Made by a program: the position numbers and the translations under genes. DNA of 52,906 nucleotides from Clostridia bacterium (GTDB taxonomy: Bacteria; Bacillota; Clostridia; Acetivibrionales; JAFADI01), in the NCBI GenBank assembly GCA_026418695.1, contig JAOAAU010000029.1:1-52906 (forward strand), written 5' to 3'. Positions 34,474 through 42,533 of this stretch are shown here, piece by piece (the first letter of the stretch is position 1; the number at the start of each line of letters is the position of its first letter). The notes beneath the pieces were generated by a model. The model worked only from the letters and a program-made list of their open reading frames with translations. It was not told where the DNA came from and made no database searches.

Positions 34474-35568
34474 TTATTTGCTGGATGCTCCGCCCAGATT
34501 CTTCAACATCTTTTTCATGTTGTCGGTCACTCGAATGCTTCCATCCGGCATCACCCATAAAGCATCAATTCCTTCGATGCTTTCAATGAGGGCTCTGCTT
34601 TGTTCATAAGGTAGAATAAACGCTGCAGTATCAATAAAGTCAGCTACTCCCGAATCCTTTGTCATGATCGTAACGGAACGGTAATAGTAAGGCGGCATGA
34701 GTGTAACAGGATCAATAATATGATGAATCCTTTGACCATTCACTTCATAGTAACGCTGATAATCGCCGCTGGTTACGAGAGAGGCATCCGTCATAAAAAC
34801 AGTTTCAAGATTGGTATCCGAATGGATTCCTGTGCTGGTGTTGGGGTCCTGGATACCAATGCCCCATTTGCTGCGGGTTCCATCCCTTGGCGCTCCCACG
34901 ACTCGGACATTTCCTCCGCTGTTTATTATAAAGGAGGTATAGCCAGCCTTCATCAGCTCTTTTGCCACAAGCTCCGTTGCATATCCCTTGGCAACAGCGC
35001 CCAAATCCAGTCTCATACCGGCTTCACTAAGAAAAACGGTCCTTTTGGCGGTATCTATCGCAACCTTATCGAGATCCGTTTTTAAGGCAGCCCTTTTTAA
35101 AATTTCAAGATCCGGAAGTTTGGCTTCAGCAGGGTTTTCCTTACCCTTCTCACGGTAGTCGTGCCATATGGACAGCACCGGTCCCAAAGCAATATTGATC
35201 TTGCTTCCGGTCTTTTTATACCAGTCTTTAGAAAAAAGAATGACATCAATCAGTTCCTGCTTTACTTCAACCGGTTTTATACCGGCATTGTCATTAATGG
35301 TTTTGACGTTGTTGATACCCTCATAGGTATTATATATGTCATAAAGCTTGTGAAGTTCCTCAAAGCGAGTTTGGCCTTTTCGGGACATGTCTTCAAACTG
35401 CTTTTCATTCTCAGCATAGCCCATAAATTGGATCATGGTATCGAAGGCACCAAGGAACTCGTAGGTATATTTGCTGTATTTGCTGCTCGTTTTGGCTCCG
35501 GCAGAACAGCCGGTTATAAGGAGGAGGACGGCTGTTACCAAAGCTACTAGTTTTTTCAAAAAAATCAC
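34474..35568 (-). CDS. apbE: FAD:protein FMN transferase (ApbE), lipoprotein
   Basis: A 364-residue ApbE-family lipoprotein. The lipobox ends at Cys21 (LLITGC), so it acts outside the membrane. Family motifs are present: FLGAFDTMIQF near the start, DLGAVAKGYA in the core, and HHIIDPVTLMPPY near residue 280, with the residues that bind FAD and Mg. ApbE moves FMN from FAD onto a Thr of target proteins through a phosphoester bond, usually in NqrB/C, RnfD/G or FMN_bind domains. No Rnf or Nqr genes are nearby. The closest candidate target is the small lipoprotein gene just upstream. The gene follows that lipoprotein's terminator and probably has its own promoter. Confidence 0.92.
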   Translation of the reverse strand: MIFLKKLVALVTAVLLLITGCSAGAKTSSKYSKYTYEFLGAFDTMIQFMGYAENEKQFEDMSRKGQTRFEELHKLYDIYNTYEGINNVKTINDNAGIKPVEVKQELIDVILFSKDWYKKTGSKINIALGPVLSIWHDYREKGKENPAEAKLPDLEILKRAALKTDLDKVAIDTAKRTVFLSEAGMRLDLGAVAKGYATELVAKELMKAGYTSFIINSGGNVRVVGAPRDGTRSKWGIGIQDPNTSTGIHSDTNLETVFMTDASLVTSGDYQRYYEVNGQRIHHIIDPVTLMPPYYYRSVTIMTKDSGVADFIDTAAFILPYEQSRALIESIEGIDALWVMPDGSIRVTDNMKKMLKNLGGASSK

Positions 35569-35671
35569 CCCAAAATAGTGTTGTCCTCGAAGAATTATAT
35601 AATACTTTTTATCAATAATAAAGTCGTTGGTGATGCTAAAAAAGCATATCGAAGATATTTAAGCTCTAAAA

Positions 35672-35705
35672 AATATCGAAACCCCTCCGATGGGGAGGGG
35701 TTTCG
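35672..35705 (-). terminator. Terminator of the FMN_bind-like lipoprotein gene
   Basis: CGAAACCCCTCC (35677-35688) pairs perfectly with GGAGGGGTTTCG (35694-35705), followed on the minus strand by a T-rich tail (ATATTTTTT). It would limit read-through from the lipoprotein gene into apbE. Confidence 0.85.
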
Positions 35706-35724
35706 GTGAAGTAAGCGCTAAGGA

Positions 35725-36261
35725 TTACTTTGCGTTTTTGAAAGCTTCTTCTACTGCAAATACATAATCTTCAATAGAAATTGTAACTTTAGAAGTAAGG
35801 TCAGCTACATCAGGAACGTTTGGATGAGCATCGTCAACTTTTTTTACCTTCATGGATTTTACTTCGTCTACTGTTTTCCCGATCATCCATTTTTCAAGGG
35901 CTTCAGCCTGTTCGAACCATTCTTTTCCGATCTTGGAAGCTTTGATCATTCCATAATCTTTGCCAAGTTCTTTCTTGGTCTTAGGTTTTGCATTCTTATC
36001 GGACTTTACTTTACCGTCTTTTTCAAAATCTACTTTGGTTTGAGCGTTATCGATGGATACGCTTAGAATTTTTCCCTTTGCGTCAAAGGATGCAGCAGCC
36101 ATTACAGTATCAACCTGTGCAAATGCACCTTTTTCTGCAGTAGCATCGGTTGACTTCTTGATGGATACCGTATGTCCAAGACCGGTTTTAACTCCGCCTG
36201 CTGAGGCACCACATCCCGCAAGCAGCATAACACCAAGGGTTACAGCGATTAATTTCTTCAT
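35725..36261 (-). CDS. FMN_bind-like lipoprotein, candidate ApbE substrate
   Basis: A 178-residue protein with a lipobox ending at Cys17 (VMLLAGC). The mature part resembles the small FMN_bind-type lipoproteins found beside apbE in Firmicutes: VDTVMAAASFDAKGKILSVSIDNAQTKVDF resembles the paired beta strands, followed by the GKDYGMIKASKIGKEW helix. The flavin-acceptor motif SGAT of classical members is replaced by S157-K-V-T160 in DLTSKVTISI, keeping the acceptor Thr position. It would sit on the outer face and carry electrons if flavinylated. The gene lies between the NADH dehydrogenase-DoxX gene and apbE. A good ribosome binding site (GGAGAAAG) precedes the ATG. If the motif is not modified, another role such as flavin binding is possible. 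Confidence 0.65.
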   Translation of the reverse strand: MKKLIAVTLGVMLLAGCGASAGGVKTGLGHTVSIKKSTDATAEKGAFAQVDTVMAAASFDAKGKILSVSIDNAQTKVDFEKDGKVKSDKNAKPKTKKELGKDYGMIKASKIGKEWFEQAEALEKWMIGKTVDEVKSMKVKKVDDAHPNVPDVADLTSKVTISIEDYVFAVEEAFKNAK

Positions 36262-36344
36262 TGTTTCTTTCTCCTCTCAAAGTGTTTTTTTATGATGTAA
36301 CTCCCTTTTGGGATTACAACCCAGGATAAAGCTTTCTTGCCCGA

Positions 36345-38261
36345 TTATTCAGGTCTTTGCAGACTTCCTTTGAAGAACAGTTTCAGTTTTTTGTTCTTCC
36401 AGAAATACTCCCAAGCATTGTTCAGGTAAGGGATCAAGTAATAATCCAGACCGAAGGCACGTCCGGAACCTCCCATGGTTGCGATGGAAGCGAACAGCAT
36501 CCACCAGGTTTTTTCATAGATACCGGTGGAGGTAAGGAACATTGTCATCAGCGCCAGAGAAATTACCGAAGCTATGAAGGAAAATGCTCCGCCGATCAGC
36601 ATAAGACCGATCAGAACCTCAAGAATAACCACCAGCACCTGGAAGAACATCGCTGTTGCACCACTTGCCAGAACTATATTTTCCAGGAACCAGGGAACAA
36701 GGTTAAAATTACCGATATGAAGAATTTCAACTTTTGCAAAGGTATCTGCTGAAATCACGTTGCCTTCAACCAGCTTGCTTTGCTGTCCGATCATAAAGTT
36801 GAAGATGCCTAAATCCAATTTAAACAGTTCATCCAGTCTTGAAACAAATGCGCCTGAAGTAGAAGCAGAGGAAGTAGCATCGGAACCCATACCGAGGAAG
36901 GCAGCAAGCTTCGGTGATGTAAACCAGCCTTCGGAAACCTTCTTGATGCCTTCATAGAGCCAGATGACACCTAAGAATACTCTAAGGGGTGCGAGCCACC
37001 ATGCTTGCATTCTTGTTGACCAGTGCTTTTCTAAAAACAGCTTGCGCTGACGGCGTTCGAGGAGTTCGTGATAGAGGTATTTTGCTACACCCCAGAAGCC
37101 GGTAATTTCCCATAAGTAATGAATATTCACCAAGAACTTCATGATGATTGAAAGCCAAACTGGTAAAATCTTTCCCATGATTTCCGAAACAGCAAAAAAG
37201 TTTCCGATGCAAACCATGGTTCCGTGCATATTGACAACGATTTTTTCCTGCTCCTTGCCTTTGATGTCATGGATGATGTTCTTTGCTACACCATGGGCGG
37301 TTTGAATCGCGTTCTCAACCATGGCCGGGTACTCCTTGCATTCGTTATCCATACATGCAACCACGTCACCCACAGCATAAACATTGTTGTATTTCGTACG
37401 GCAGTACTCATCCACCTTCAGTCTTTTGGTGCGTCCGACAGTTTCAAGCGTAGTGCCGTCAACCGCCTCGGAAGATCTTATTCCAGCAGCCCATATCAAG
37501 GTGCTGGTAGGGATAAAGCTGTTTCCCGTTGAGAAGCCATCGGCAGTAACTTCCTTTATTGCCGTATTCAACAGAATTTCAATTCCAAGTTTCTTCTCCA
37601 TATACTGGTGAGAAGTACGGGAATTTTTCTCCGAAAGGACATTTAACACTCGAGGAAGCATATCTACGATCAGAAGACGAACTTCCTTATGACTGATTTT
37701 ATGCTCTTTTGCCAGGTCTTTTGTCCAGTGGGCAAGTTCACCGATCATTTCAACTCCGGTAAATCCAGCTCCACCTACGGCAAAAGTAAGCAGTCTCTTG
37801 CGCTTTGCATCATCCTTTTCCTGAGCAGCGAGGATAAAGCATTTTTTAATGTGTTCACGAATTCTGACTGCATCCTCAAAAGACCAGAGGGTAAATCCGT
37901 TTTCTTTCAGCCCAGGAATGCCGAAAAAGTTAGGCGTGCTGCCCATTCCCATGATCAAGTAGTCATATTTGTATTCACGAGTGGCTGACAACACTCTGTT
38001 ATTTTCTAAATCAAAGGTAGAGATTTCATCGCAGACGACACTGACATCAGTAAACCCAAAAATGCGATTCAAGGGAATACGGATTGCCTCTTCGGAAACT
38101 CGGTTTCCTGCGACTTCGTGAAGCTCTGTAAGAAGGGTATGATAGTTGTTCCTGTCTATCAGGGTAATTTCTACGTCATCCTTCTTTTTCATCTTGTTGA
38201 GCGTAAGCGCAGCCTCGATCCCGGCATAACCGGCACCGACAATTACGATCCTTTTAGTCAT
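36345..38261 (-). CDS. Type II NADH dehydrogenase fused to a DoxX-like membrane domain
   Basis: A 638-residue fusion. Residues 1 to about 400 are an NDH-2 flavoenzyme: an FAD-binding Rossmann motif at 9-14 (GAGYAG), a second NADH motif (FAVGGAGFTGVEMIGEL), and the C-terminal flavin motif YAVGDVVA. From about residue 440 on, a DoxX-like part follows with several membrane helices (RVFLGVIWLYEGIKKV, MFFQVLVVILEVLIGLMLIGGAF, FIASVISLALMTMFL). It would oxidise NADH at the inner face and pass electrons to a quinone or to a membrane partner without pumping. GGGGGAAA precedes the ATG at 38261; the frame is open upstream to 38405 but that part has no site. The FMN_bind-like lipoprotein and apbE follow on the same strand. 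The order matches Listeria Ndh2, PplA, FmnB. Confidence 0.88.
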   Translation of the reverse strand: MTKRIVIVGAGYAGIEAALTLNKMKKKDDVEITLIDRNNYHTLLTELHEVAGNRVSEEAIRIPLNRIFGFTDVSVVCDEISTFDLENNRVLSATREYKYDYLIMGMGSTPNFFGIPGLKENGFTLWSFEDAVRIREHIKKCFILAAQEKDDAKRKRLLTFAVGGAGFTGVEMIGELAHWTKDLAKEHKISHKEVRLLIVDMLPRVLNVLSEKNSRTSHQYMEKKLGIEILLNTAIKEVTADGFSTGNSFIPTSTLIWAAGIRSSEAVDGTTLETVGRTKRLKVDEYCRTKYNNVYAVGDVVACMDNECKEYPAMVENAIQTAHGVAKNIIHDIKGKEQEKIVVNMHGTMVCIGNFFAVSEIMGKILPVWLSIIMKFLVNIHYLWEITGFWGVAKYLYHELLERRQRKLFLEKHWSTRMQAWWLAPLRVFLGVIWLYEGIKKVSEGWFTSPKLAAFLGMGSDATSSASTSGAFVSRLDELFKLDLGIFNFMIGQQSKLVEGNVISADTFAKVEILHIGNFNLVPWFLENIVLASGATAMFFQVLVVILEVLIGLMLIGGAFSFIASVISLALMTMFLTSTGIYEKTWWMLFASIATMGGSGRAFGLDYYLIPYLNNAWEYFWKNKKLKLFFKGSLQRPE

Positions 38262-38290
38262 GTTTTTTCCCCCAATACAACCAAAATAAT

Positions 38291-38515
38291 TTATTCGGGT
38301 ATTTCTCTGTGAGAGTACCCATAAAAACGAGGCGTTGACAGCTCCTCGAGTTCTTTTATATTGACTAGCGGATGGTGGAATCCTTGTGGTCCATACTCCA
38401 GGCACAACCCTTTGACGATAAACAGAATATTGAATAAAGCTTCAAATAATATTGCTTGAACCTGGTGAATTGCTTTAATAATCAGGAGTGTGGTTCAATT
38501 CATCATTTGTTGCAT
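38291..38515 (-). pseudogene. 74-codon reading frame interrupted by TGA, upstream of the NADH dehydrogenase gene
   Basis: On the minus strand an ATG at 38515 opens a frame that meets TGA at codon 7 (38497-38495) and then runs on for 67 codons to TAA at 38293-38291, 29 bases before the dehydrogenase start. The translated tail is protein-like: hydrophobic KAIHQVQAILFEALFNILFI, then GLCLEYGPQGFHHPL and a charged end with ELEEL and YGYSHREIPE. No start codon with a ribosome binding site lies after the TGA. It could be a small gene broken by TGG to TGA, the tail of a longer lost gene, or a chance frame. I do not recognise the family. The same DNA also forms two hairpins (38297-38320 and 38328-38348), the second followed by TTTTT on the minus strand. 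Confidence 0.4.
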
Positions 38516-38868
38516 ATTTACCCAAAATTGTTTTTATTTTAACAGAATTTTTAGAGTAAATCGAAGGTTCCACTTTGTCCCAAGAAATAAATATTATGTT
38601 TACTTTTTTGTGTTTATCAGTTTTTGTATACAATTAATTATCCAGTTATGATTGTTCCGGCACCAAAGTCAACATAGATCAAAACAGTGCGGAAATATCA
38701 AATCCCTGTGGACATAGTAGTTTACTGCCTAAAATAATAGCGTTAGAACAAAAATTGAAGAATATTGAATTTTCTCTGGTGCTGTTCAAAAAACTGTAAA
38801 GTAAAAGCCAGATGCGGACTTTCTATTTAAGCCAAATAAAATATGAAGCAATTACCGGAGTTTGTTAG
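38516..38868. other. Intergenic stretch, AT-rich
   Basis: I see no convincing gene. It should contain the minus-strand promoter of the dehydrogenase unit, but no clear box pair stands out. TTGTATAC near 38633 on the minus-strand reading is a possible part. Confidence 0.3.
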
Positions 38869-38898
38869 TTAACATAAAAGAATCAAACAGGATATAAT
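38869..38898 (+). promoter_or_regulatory. Promoter-like box pair
   Basis: TTAACA (38869-38874), 18 bases, TATAAT (38893-38898), just ahead of the short cold-shock-like frame. Confidence 0.35.
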
Positions 38899-38923
38899 AT
38901 ATCACATAATCATAAAGTCTTCA

Positions 38924-39034
38924 ATGGGTTTGTTAAAAATATATCACAATGGAGCAACTCAAGAAGCCGGTACGATGCGATGGTACAATCAATTCAAAGG
39001 GTACAAGGATTACGCCGTTATTTTGTGTTTGTAA
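38924..39034 (+). pseudogene. Possible cold-shock-domain remnant
   Basis: An ATG at 38924 opens a 36-codon frame whose middle, GTMRWYNQFKGY, resembles the first strands of cold-shock proteins (GTVKWFN..KGYGFI). The protein then stops in TAA, lacking the rest of the roughly 66-residue domain. A promoter-like pair lies 26 bases ahead, but there is no good ribosome binding site. The likeness is short and could be chance. Confidence 0.25.
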
Positions 39035-39207
39035 TCTAGCTATATTATATCAATGTATTAAAAAAAATACTATAGAATTCTAATAACCAATGAATAAAAT
39101 TATTATATATTTCCCTTTTGGATATTCTTTGGATCAACTGGAGAATGCCGACAATTCAGGAGGTTGAGGACTGAGTTTATGCGATTAATGAGGAAATATA
39201 GACTATA

Positions 39208-39236
39208 TTGACATCGAACAAGTGTTCTTATATAAT
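39208..39236 (+). promoter_or_regulatory. Consensus promoter with a LexA (SOS) box in the spacer
   Basis: TTGACA (39208-39213), exactly 17 bases, TATAAT (39231-39236): a perfect sigma-A promoter. Between the boxes lies CGAACAAGTGTTCT (39215-39228), which fits the Bacillus/Clostridium LexA consensus CGAAC-N4-GTTCG at all but the last base. A repressor bound there would block RNA polymerase. The target gene starts at 39288. Confidence 0.8.
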
Positions 39237-39287
39237 AAAGTAAAAATATGGAAATTCAAACGAATTTCGACTACTTAGGAGGTCAAC

Positions 39288-39530
39288 ATGTCGGACTTAA
39301 AATTTTCAATTGTGAGGAATTTCGGAGTAATCGGTGAAGGAAAGGAAGGCTGGAGGAAGGAAGTCAATCTGGTGAGCTGGAATGACAGAAAACCCAAGCT
39401 GGATATTCGTGAATGGGATGAAAATCATGTGAAAATGAAGAAGGGAATCACCTTGAACGCTTATGAAATGAACGAGCTGAAGAGCATTTTAAAGGAACTG
39501 GATGCTCAGTCCATGGAAGCCGTATCATAA
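39288..39530 (+). CDS. PC4/YdbC-family single-stranded-DNA binding protein, SOS-controlled
   Basis: An 80-residue protein of the YdbC/PC4-like family (PF02229-type). It has the strand pattern GWRKEVNLVSWNDRKPKLDIREWDENHVKMKKGITL followed by the helix NELKSILKELDA. These proteins dimerise and bind single-stranded DNA through the beta face. GGAGGTC precedes the ATG. The promoter is a perfect consensus with a LexA box between -35 and -10, so expression should rise on DNA damage. It is monocistronic with a strong terminator downstream. A DNA-repair or replication-fork role is inferred from the SOS control and family binding; the family's own function in bacteria is not well settled. Confidence 0.87.
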   Translation: MSDLKFSIVRNFGVIGEGKEGWRKEVNLVSWNDRKPKLDIREWDENHVKMKKGITLNAYEMNELKSILKELDAQSMEAVS

Positions 39531-39539
39531 CAGTTAAAA

Positions 39540-39596
39540 AAACGAAGCATAGAGTGGGGTCGGAAGAATCGAAGTCCTGTTCTATGCTTCGTTTAT
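39540..39596 (+). terminator. Long-loop terminator after the PC4-family gene
   Basis: AAACGAAGCATAGA (39540-39553) pairs perfectly with TCTATGCTTCGTTT (39581-39594) around a 27-base loop. The T-run is short, but the stem is very stable. Confidence 0.65.
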
Positions 39597-39788
39597 GTAT
39601 ACCGGTTATTCTCTCAGAACAGGATGTTTTGCTTTCTTAGTTCATAAAAGCTTTATGGATTATTTGGAGTATGGCAGCGTGAGTATAGAACCAAAGGTAA
39701 AGAAAAACTGAATAAAGTTATTTGTTCTCTTGACGGCAGCGGTACAGAAGAAATATAGTAGAAACAATAAAATCAAGGGAAAAACAGG

Positions 39789-40667
39789 ATGGATAATATG
39801 AAATTTGTAAGCAACTATAAAGACAATCAAACGCTGAGGGAAAGTTTTATGCAGCTTGCGCTGCAGGTCTTTGGAATCGACTTCAAGCCATGGTACGAAA
39901 AAGGCTGCTGGAATGACCGATATATCCCATATTCTTATACGGATGGGGACAAAATTGTTGCTAATGTTTCTATCAATATAATGGACTTGATTCTGGATGG
40001 AGAGAGAAGAAAAGCGCTTCAAATCGGAACTGTAATGACCCATCCGGAGTATAGAAATAATGGCTTGTCAAAAAAGTTGATGAATTTGGTCTTGGAACAA
40101 TATGAGACGGAGTATGAAATCATTTATCTGATGGCAAACAAGGATGTACTGGACTTTTACCCCAAATTTGGGTTTAAACCGGTGAGGGAGACGCAGTTTA
40201 CAATAAAATGCTGCATACAAAACCCTTCAATAGCAGGTGTGAGGAAGCTTGATCCTGAATCCGAAGAGGATTTTAAGATTATTGAAAGGCTGGTTTTACA
40301 ACGCAGTAGCATTTCGAAGGTTTTGGGTGTAGAGAATTGTGAGGCTATTCAATTATTTTATGCTCTGGTAGGTATTCCGGATTGCTACTACTATGTCAAG
40401 GAGGCCGATGTGATATTGGTTTATCACGAAGAAAACGGCATCATTCATCTATACGACATCATTAGTAAGGAAAAGATTGATTTTCATCGGCTTATTTCTA
40501 AAATACCGGCGGAAAACGTGCGCCAGATTATTTTTGAATTTACCCCGGATCTGCTGGAAATCAATACTTCAACATCGCCGCTGGATTCTGAGGATACATT
40601 CTTTGTAAGATCTTCTTTGAGTTTTGACAATAAAGAATTTAAATATCCAAAAACAGCGATGGCATAA
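39789..40667 (+). CDS. GNAT-family N-acetyltransferase
   Basis: A 292-residue protein. The N-terminal half has a GNAT domain in which the acetyl-CoA loop is recognisable as GTVMTHPEYRNNGLSKKLM (about residues 78-97), preceded by the strand VANVSINIMDLILDGE. The C-terminal part resembles the extra domain of Eis-like acetyltransferases but is shorter than full Eis (about 400). It would move an acetyl group from acetyl-CoA to an amine on an unknown small molecule or protein. AAGGGAAA precedes the ATG. No partner genes are adjacent. Substrate unknown. Confidence 0.82.
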   Translation: MDNMKFVSNYKDNQTLRESFMQLALQVFGIDFKPWYEKGCWNDRYIPYSYTDGDKIVANVSINIMDLILDGERRKALQIGTVMTHPEYRNNGLSKKLMNLVLEQYETEYEIIYLMANKDVLDFYPKFGFKPVRETQFTIKCCIQNPSIAGVRKLDPESEEDFKIIERLVLQRSSISKVLGVENCEAIQLFYALVGIPDCYYYVKEADVILVYHEENGIIHLYDIISKEKIDFHRLISKIPAENVRQIIFEFTPDLLEINTSTSPLDSEDTFFVRSSLSFDNKEFKYPKTAMA

Positions 40668-40710
40668 GTAGAGGATAAAGTGACAAGTTCTAAAATACAA
40701 TCTGGTAGCA

Positions 40711-40748
40711 GCATCGAATTATTTAGATTCGATGCTTTCGAATTTTTT
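40711..40748 (+). terminator. Intrinsic terminator after the acetyltransferase gene
   Basis: GCATCGAAT (40711-40719) pairs with ATTCGATGC (40727-40735); a T-rich tail with TTTTTT follows. Confidence 0.75.
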
Positions 40749-40836
40749 CGGGGAAAAATAAAGGAGAAATTACATATACGCTTATCTATGGAATAGGTTA
40801 TTCAGGTCATTGAAAGGTTAATTTCGGATATTCATT

Positions 40837-42066
40837 CTATGCTTCAAAACCTGTCTGTATCTTATCTTGTTTTCCATTGAGACATCTTCCTAACCAAAGG
40901 AATAGTATAAACAAAACAAGAGCAGAAAAACAAATGAAGGAACCTGCTCTATAGGCGCTAAAAATCCCAGCTATATCAATCAACCTGCCTGCAAAATAGT
41001 TGCCGATAATTCCGCCTAAACCTCCATACACTGAGGATCCTAGCGACAAAGCCGTCGCTTTTAATTCTTTTGGAGCCAAAGAATCGATATAGTGTACACT
41101 TCCTATCAGAAATAAACTATAGGTTATGCTTTGCATGCACTGTGAAATTATAATAATCTGTGGGGATGAAGCAGAGGACAGAATCAGCATTCGCAGTGCA
41201 TAGAAAGCGAATGCGGCGGCAATTAAATGGTGTATTTTGAATTTGTTAATGATTTTCAATGAAAGATAGAAGATTGGTACTTCACTGATTGCGCTTACGG
41301 CAACTGCAATTCCATACAATCCTTCGTTGCCTCCCGATTGATTCATCAGTTCAGGAATAAAGCTGAATAGGGGAGAGACTGCGATATAAAGTATGCAGCA
41401 GGAAAATAAAAAAGTAACATATTGATAGTTCTTCAACAATTTCTTTATATCTGTCAGGCTTGAAAGACGGGCTTTTTGACTTGCTTCTTCATGGGAATCG
41501 ACAATTTTAAGCTTAAAACCGATAAAAATAATCATGCAGCCAAGAATACTGAATAAGAAAAACACTGAGTTTATTGAAGTACTACTAACTAATTTACCTG
41601 CAAAAACTGCAGTAACAGTATAACCTATGGAATTCCACAGTCTTATGGATCCGTATGATTGACTGCTGCCTTTTTTTATCCCTTTCAACGTCCAGCTGTC
41701 CAATAAGGGAATCAATGGAATCAAAAAGAATGTGATCATCGGGAGCAGGATGATCAGTATCCGGGCTTGATGGGTAAATGGCAGCAAGAGATTTAGCAAA
41801 ATTGTACATGTCAGGCAGCTGATGAAAACCCTTTGAATAGATCCAATTCTATCACTGATGATACCCCAGAGAATCTGTGCAAATACGGAGACAAGGGAGT
41901 TTATCATTAGGATGTTTCCGATGGTTGTATTATCAATTTTTCTGTCCAGCAGATAGACGACAAAGAAGGGTAAATAACAGGCCAGTACCATTCCAAATAA
42001 GAAATGCAGTACTGAAAAGTTGATAAGTTTTTGTTGTATACCTTTACATCCTCCAAAGTGAATCAT
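40837..42066 (-). CDS. MFS transporter
   Basis: A 409-residue membrane protein with about 12 helices in two halves. The loop between helices 2 and 3 carries the MFS motif (WGIISDRIGSIQRV, D and R in the usual places), and the halves are joined by a charged linker (DSHEEASQKARL). It resembles the MFS_1-like/HcaT-type branch that includes oligosaccharide and phenylpropionate carriers. AAAGGAG precedes the ATG. It is monocistronic and divergent from the rhamnogalacturonan lyase gene. The substrate is unknown; a sugar fits its place next to the pectin genes but nothing in sequence proves that. Confidence 0.83.
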   Translation of the reverse strand: MIHFGGCKGIQQKLINFSVLHFLFGMVLACYLPFFVVYLLDRKIDNTTIGNILMINSLVSVFAQILWGIISDRIGSIQRVFISCLTCTILLNLLLPFTHQARILIILLPMITFFLIPLIPLLDSWTLKGIKKGSSQSYGSIRLWNSIGYTVTAVFAGKLVSSTSINSVFFLFSILGCMIIFIGFKLKIVDSHEEASQKARLSSLTDIKKLLKNYQYVTFLFSCCILYIAVSPLFSFIPELMNQSGGNEGLYGIAVAVSAISEVPIFYLSLKIINKFKIHHLIAAAFAFYALRMLILSSASSPQIIIISQCMQSITYSLFLIGSVHYIDSLAPKELKATALSLGSSVYGGLGGIIGNYFAGRLIDIAGIFSAYRAGSFICFSALVLFILFLWLGRCLNGKQDKIQTGFEA

Positions 42067-42336
42067 ATATTTGCTCCTTTATGTTGTACGAACGTATAAG
42101 CCCTTTTAGTTATTCTGGCTCCTTAATAATGCCATAAAAAACTATAACCTATCCAAAACTCAAATGGTACCATCACTTTTAGTAATGACTATTGAAATGG
42201 ATATTTTCAATAACGATAAATTCAACATGTATCATGGAAGTTTTTAAGAAAGTATATCCAATCTTTGATAAGTCCATCGGTAAAAGTATAGAAATTCGTA
42301 CGATGTCCGATATACATGGAGTTTATGGAAGTGTTG
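42067..42336. other. Divergent intergenic region between the MFS gene and the lyase gene
   Basis: No gene is seen. It should hold the MFS promoter on the minus strand. The lyase promoter element follows immediately. Confidence 0.4.
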
Positions 42337-42397
42337 AAAATGATGCTCGGTAGCGAATGTGACTGTATACAAAAAGGTGTCAAAAGTTATAATGGGG
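42337..42397 (+). promoter_or_regulatory. Shared promoter element, copy 1 (ahead of the PL11 lyase)
   Basis: This block closely matches the one at 48038-48098. The first 39 bases are identical at 35 positions, including CTCGGTAGC and TGTATACAA, and both end in AGTTATAATGG. The -10 box TATAAT (42388-42393) lies 51 bases from the start of the block in both copies. The -35 region is poor, as expected for a promoter that needs an activator. The AraC-family regulator encoded between the two copies is the obvious candidate. The leader to the lyase start is about 135 bases. Confidence 0.7.
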
Positions 42398-42533
42398 GTA
42401 TGAGTCATATGTTAAAAAATTCCATGAAGAGGTGATCGATTTGAGTGGTTTTTAAGCTACATGAAATTAGTTTCAAGGAAACTCGAGTCTTTTTGAGAAG
42501 TGTACTTAAAAAGTATAAGGAGGGAAAAAGGAC

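Noticed and set aside
38291..38365. Attenuator made of the two hairpins ahead of the NADH dehydrogenase gene
   Set aside because: One hairpin is followed by TTTTT on the minus strand, but the stem is only 5 base pairs and the same bases are explained by the protein-like frame; I kept the coding explanation as the main one.
38262..38405. N-terminal extension of the NADH dehydrogenase
   Set aside because: GGGGGAAA before the ATG at 38261 and the Rossmann motif right after it fix the start; the extension is unlike the family.
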